This document shows positions 5,815 through 8,253 of a stretch of 8,253 nucleotides of DNA, in pieces; within the stretch, counting starts at the first letter, position 1, and the number at the start of each line of letters is the position of its first letter. The notes beneath the pieces are model-generated. The model saw nothing but the letters and a program-made list of their open reading frames with translations, made no database searches and was not told the DNA's origin. This DNA is from Erysipelotrichaceae bacterium (GTDB lineage: Bacteria; Bacillota_I; Bacilli_A; Erysipelotrichales; Erysipelotrichaceae), in contig JABUSI010000341.1 in NCBI GenBank assembly GCA_021442745.1, positions 1 to 8,253 of the forward strand, read 5' to 3'. A program made the translations under genes and the position numbers.

Positions 5815-6018
5815 CTATTTGATTTCATAGCCTAAGCCGGTAATCACTTTGTATAAATCTTCCAGTGACGTCTTTGTTTCGTCATAGTCCACCTTTGCCT
5901 TGGATGCATTGTATAACACCGTGGCATCGTTAACTCCCGGTGCTTTTTTCAATGCCGTTTCAATCTTGGTAGCACACATCGGACATACTAATTCTTCCAG
6001 TTGAATGGTCTTTTTCAT
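5815..6018 (-). CDS. Stand-alone HMA-domain heavy-metal-binding protein
   Basis: 67 residues, a single ferredoxin-like HMA fold. The metal site is CPMC (Cys12, Cys15) in an EELVCPMCATKIE context, followed by KKAPGVNDATV and a C-terminal GLGYEI strand, all typical of HMA proteins. The LxCPxCAxKIE form resembles the N-terminal domain of CadA-type Zn/Cd ATPases more than the GMTCxxC of copper chaperones, so the metal is open. It probably passes metal to, or regulates, the adjoining ATPase, which lacks its own HMA domain. The ATG at 6018 is one base past the ATPase stop, and its ribosome site AAGGAG (6026-6031) lies within the last ATPase codons. A longer in-frame start at 6054 would prepend a non-homologous tail without such a site. 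Confidence 0.92.
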   Translation of the reverse strand: MKKTIQLEELVCPMCATKIETALKKAPGVNDATVLYNASKAKVDYDETKTSLEDLYKVITGLGYEIK

Positions 6019-6019
6019 G

Positions 6020-7858
6020 TTACTTCTCCTTATATAGTAATAATCGCATCGCATTCAGGATTACGACCATAATGCTTCCTTCGTGCACAAGCATTCCGAT
6101 TCCCATATGGATAAATCCGGCAAACAAACCGGTTAACAGAAACAGAACGGCCGCAATCGCAATCGCGATGTTTTCGTACATAATCCGGACGGTTTGGTTG
6201 GCCAGGCGATAACTCATCACAATCTTCCGCAGATCACTGCTGACCAGTACGACATCGGAACATTCAATCGCTACGTCCGTACCGGAACCGATCGCAATGG
6301 CACTGTCTGCAATCGCCAATGCCGGGGAATCGTTAATGCCATCCCCTACAAATGTTACTATGTGACCCTGTTTTTGTAAATCCTTAAGCAGGTTCAGTTT
6401 CTGCTCAGGCAACAGTTCCGCATCGTAACCATCCAGTCCCAGTTCTTCTGCGACAATAGCTGCCGTATCGGCATTGTCCCCCGTTAACATCCTGACCGTA
6501 TTCACATGCTTCCGCAATTCCCGGATACAATCCTTTGCGCTCTCTTTCATCGTATCCCGGATACCGAACAATCCCGTAATTTTCTGATCCACACTGCAGA
6601 ATACCAGACTGCATCCTTCCGACGATAATCGTTTTGCATCAGATACCATCTGCCCGGTAAGTTCCGCATGCTGTTCCGTCATATACTTCAGAGAACCGAC
6701 AAGAACCGTCTTTCCGTTCACGGTTCCGTGCATCCCTTTTCCTTTTTCCGTATCCGCATCATCCACCGGTATTACGGTACTTTCTTTTCCGTATGTTGTG
6801 ATGGCTTTCGCCAGCGGATGGTCGGAACAGGATTCCAGCGACACCGCATACCGCAGGCTGTCCGGTTCGTATTCAATATATTCATCCACCACCGGATACC
6901 CGTTGGTCAGCGTACCCGTTTTATCAAACAGAAAGACATCGGTTTTCGCAAAAGTCACCAGCGAATCCCCGCCTTTTAATAAAATCCCGTTCTGTGCCGC
7001 TTTTCCGATACCGGCAACGGACGCAATCGGTGCACCGATGACCAATGCCCCCGGGCACGCGAGTACCAGTACCGTAATCGCCGTATCCAGATTTTTCGTA
7101 AACACAAGTACGAGCGCAGAAAGCACAATCACTGCCGGTGTATACCATTTCGCAAAAGAATCAATAAAGCGTTCCACCGGTGATTTTGCATCCTGTGCTT
7201 CTTCCACCAGCGCGATGATTTTCGAGAATGTGGTATCTTCCCCGACACGGGATGCCCTCATCCGTAACGTACCGGATTGCAGGATGGTTCCGCCATACAC
7301 AAAATCACCGGTGGAACGTGCAATCGGCCGGGATTCTCCGGTAATTGACGCCTGATCCGCATACCCCGTTCCGGATACCACATACCCGTCTACCGGAATC
7401 TGACTGCCTGTACGAACCAGTAAAATATCGTCGATTTCCACTTCGTCGATATCGATTTCTTCCGGTTCGTCATCCGTGATACGAATAGCTGTTTTCGGTG
7501 CCATAGCCGTTAATTCCTTGATGGCACTTCTTGTTTTCTGCATTGTCTTGGATTCCAGATACGTTCCTACCTGAAACAGACACGTAACAATTGCCGCTTC
7601 CGAATATTCGTGAATGATAAATGCCCCGGCTACCGCAATGGTTACCAACAGTTCAATCGATACCGTTTTGAACTTCAGGGATTGTATCGCTTTGACCGCA
7701 ATCGGAAAACCGGCAAGTATGGTACCCGAAACATACAGAACGGTTATCCACACGCCCGGTTGAATCTTCTCTGCCACTATCGCTGCCACGGTGCAACCGC
7801 ATGCAACCCACATGCACGGAGTACTGTATTTTTTTATCCATTTATTCCATTTCATCAT
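6020..7858 (-). CDS. Heavy-metal-translocating P1B-type ATPase with unusual CPG transport motif
   Basis: 612 residues, complete. Catalytic features are intact: TGES at 173-176 (actuator), phosphorylated Asp312 in DKTGT, HP at 347-348 (SCSDHPLA, nucleotide domain), TGDN at 459-462, and GDGIND at 505-510. Six to eight membrane helices are expected, including about 15-31, 36-56, 67-83, 85-102, 241-257, 262-285, and two near 562-607. There is no N-terminal HMA domain. The transport-site helix reads LACPGAL (268-270 CPG) where the family usually has CPC or SPC, and the last helix has HEGS at 592-595, close to the HEGGT of P1B-4 pumps. Extra cysteines (15, 20, 22) sit in the first helix. It likely exports a divalent metal; iron, zinc, cobalt and cadmium are all possible. 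GGGAG at 7865-7869 favours the first of two tandem ATGs (7858, 7855). It leads an operon with the HMA and Ric-like genes. Confidence 0.95.
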   Translation of the reverse strand: MMKWNKWIKKYSTPCMWVACGCTVAAIVAEKIQPGVWITVLYVSGTILAGFPIAVKAIQSLKFKTVSIELLVTIAVAGAFIIHEYSEAAIVTCLFQVGTYLESKTMQKTRSAIKELTAMAPKTAIRITDDEPEEIDIDEVEIDDILLVRTGSQIPVDGYVVSGTGYADQASITGESRPIARSTGDFVYGGTILQSGTLRMRASRVGEDTTFSKIIALVEEAQDAKSPVERFIDSFAKWYTPAVIVLSALVLVFTKNLDTAITVLVLACPGALVIGAPIASVAGIGKAAQNGILLKGGDSLVTFAKTDVFLFDKTGTLTNGYPVVDEYIEYEPDSLRYAVSLESCSDHPLAKAITTYGKESTVIPVDDADTEKGKGMHGTVNGKTVLVGSLKYMTEQHAELTGQMVSDAKRLSSEGCSLVFCSVDQKITGLFGIRDTMKESAKDCIRELRKHVNTVRMLTGDNADTAAIVAEELGLDGYDAELLPEQKLNLLKDLQKQGHIVTFVGDGINDSPALAIADSAIAIGSGTDVAIECSDVVLVSSDLRKIVMSYRLANQTVRIMYENIAIAIAAVLFLLTGLFAGFIHMGIGMLVHEGSIMVVILNAMRLLLYKEK

Positions 7859-7871
7859 CGGTTTCTCCCAA

Positions 7872-7903
7872 AATAAAATGACACATCCCTATGCCATTTT
7901 ATT
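7872..7903. promoter_or_regulatory. Perfect 9-bp inverted repeat, candidate operator of the metal-ATPase operon
   Basis: AATAAAATG (7872-7880) and CATTTTATT (7895-7903) are exact inverted copies separated by 14 bases. The element sits between the pseudouridine synthase stop (7899-7901, inside the right arm) and the ATPase ribosome site (7865-7869). The arms are AT-only apart from one G-C pair and no T-run terminator pattern follows, so it is not a normal terminator. A TAAAAT at 7901-7896 on the minus strand could be a -10, which would place the repeat over the start site as a repressor operator would be. The -35 is weak. Confidence 0.4.
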
Positions 7904-8253
7904 CCGTAAACTGATTCCATGGATATTGCCATTCGGGACGGCATGCATACTGCTTGTTAACACCATTATACAGGAATTGGCAAGCACTCGACCATAAACT
8001 TACTTCACAACGGTTATCCTTGCTGCCATATTTTCCATCACCGACCAGCGGATGTTGCCTTGACGCAAACTGTACCCGGATCTGATGGGTTCTTCCGGTA
8101 TGCAGATGCACTTCCACTAAACTGTTTGTATCATTTGTATCCAGTACGACATAATCCAGTATGGCTTCTTTTACCCCTTTGCGCAGTTTCTTCACTACGA
8201 AGGTTTTGTTTCTGGTTTTGTCATGATACAGATAATCCGTTAACGTTGCCTGC
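7899..8253 (-). CDS. RluA-family RNA pseudouridine synthase, C-terminal part (5' end beyond right edge)
   Basis: The reading frame is open from the right edge to TAA at 7899-7901, giving 117 C-terminal residues. The visible start LTDYLYHD..RNK, the HTGRTHQIRV strand with LASRQHPLVGDGKYG-like continuation (here FASRQHPLVGDGKYG), and the closing YPWNQF are all characteristic of the RluA/RluC/RluD superfamily. These enzymes isomerise uridine to pseudouridine in rRNA or tRNA. The catalytic aspartate (HRLDxxTSG motif) lies upstream, outside the window, so activity and target cannot be judged. A GTG at 8195 is merely an internal Val. The gene ends 40 bases before the ATPase start on the same strand with no terminator between, so some read-through into the metal operon is possible. 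Confidence 0.92.
   Translation of the reverse strand, partial: QATLTDYLYHDKTRNKTFVVKKLRKGVKEAILDYVVLDTNDTNSLVEVHLHTGRTHQIRVQFASRQHPLVGDGKYGSKDNRCEVSLWSSACQFLYNGVNKQYACRPEWQYPWNQFTE

Noticed and set aside
6019..6054. 12-residue extension of the HMA protein
   Set aside because: The ribosome site AAGGAG at 6026-6031 points to the ATG at 6018, and the extra residues do not match an HMA domain.
6798..7355. 185-residue plus-strand open frame opposite the ATPase
   Set aside because: It is antisense to the conserved ATPase core, including the DKTGT and CPG regions, has no ribosome site, and shows Ser/Thr/Pro-rich composition typical of a shadow frame.
7965..7970. TATAAT on the minus strand inside the pseudouridine synthase gene as an ATPase promoter
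   Set aside because: The hexamer is perfect, but no -35 is visible at 16-18 bp and it is fully explained by Tyr-Asn codons in a conserved coding region.
8193..8195. GTG as the start of a short 98-residue protein at the right edge
   Set aside because: The same frame stays open to the edge and the upstream residues match the RluA family, so this Val is internal to a truncated gene.

Overview
The window looks like chromosomal DNA from an anaerobic or fermentative Bacillota. Base composition is moderate (roughly 45-48% GC by eye). Shine-Dalgarno sites are strong and GGAGG-type, genes are tightly packed with stop/start overlaps, and the families present (OFA-type MFS carrier, Gate-domain membrane protein of the kind seen in Clostridia, DUF6273-like surface protein, small Ric-like protein) are common in Clostridia and Erysipelotrichia. 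I cannot fix the genus. There is no rRNA, tRNA, CRISPR array, insertion sequence or phage gene; the window reads as ordinary core/accessory chromosome.

Left part (1-3179, all minus strand): an MFS carrier (1986-3179) overlaps a Bcp-type peroxiredoxin (1540-1992) by 7 bases. After a short gap holding its own extended -10 promoter comes a 467-residue membrane-anchored extracellular protein (91-1494), built of two copies of a DUF6273-like unit. Its stop codon overlaps the start of a further gene that runs off the left edge (1-104).

Middle (3180-5541): a divergent intergenic region separates the MFS carrier from a plus-strand, 381-residue membrane protein with two Gate (nucleoside-recognition-like) halves (3267-4412), followed by a terminator. 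The next 191 bases are non-coding but structured. They hold a strong minus-strand terminator preceded by two further hairpins and a TATAAT, which makes a possible small RNA of about 80 nt, and a spaced inverted repeat in front of an AraC-family regulator with a cupin-like sensor (4604-5518). A bidirectional hairpin ends this gene and the operon facing it.

Right part (5542-8253, all minus strand): the 3' end of an RluA-type pseudouridine synthase at the right edge, then a compact three-gene metal module. This is a P1B-type ATPase without an N-terminal metal-binding domain (6020-7858), a stand-alone 67-residue HMA protein starting one base after the ATPase stop (5815-6018), and an 87-residue Ric/hemerythrin-like protein whose Shine-Dalgarno overlaps the HMA stop codon (5542-5805). 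The ATPase carries CPG in place of the usual CPC/SPC in its transport-site helix and HEGS in its last helix. That combination leaves its metal uncertain, and together with the Fe-S-repair-like partner it suggests an iron or transition-metal homeostasis unit. A 9-bp perfect inverted repeat just before the ATPase start is a candidate operator. This module and the possible small RNA are the most interesting parts of the window.
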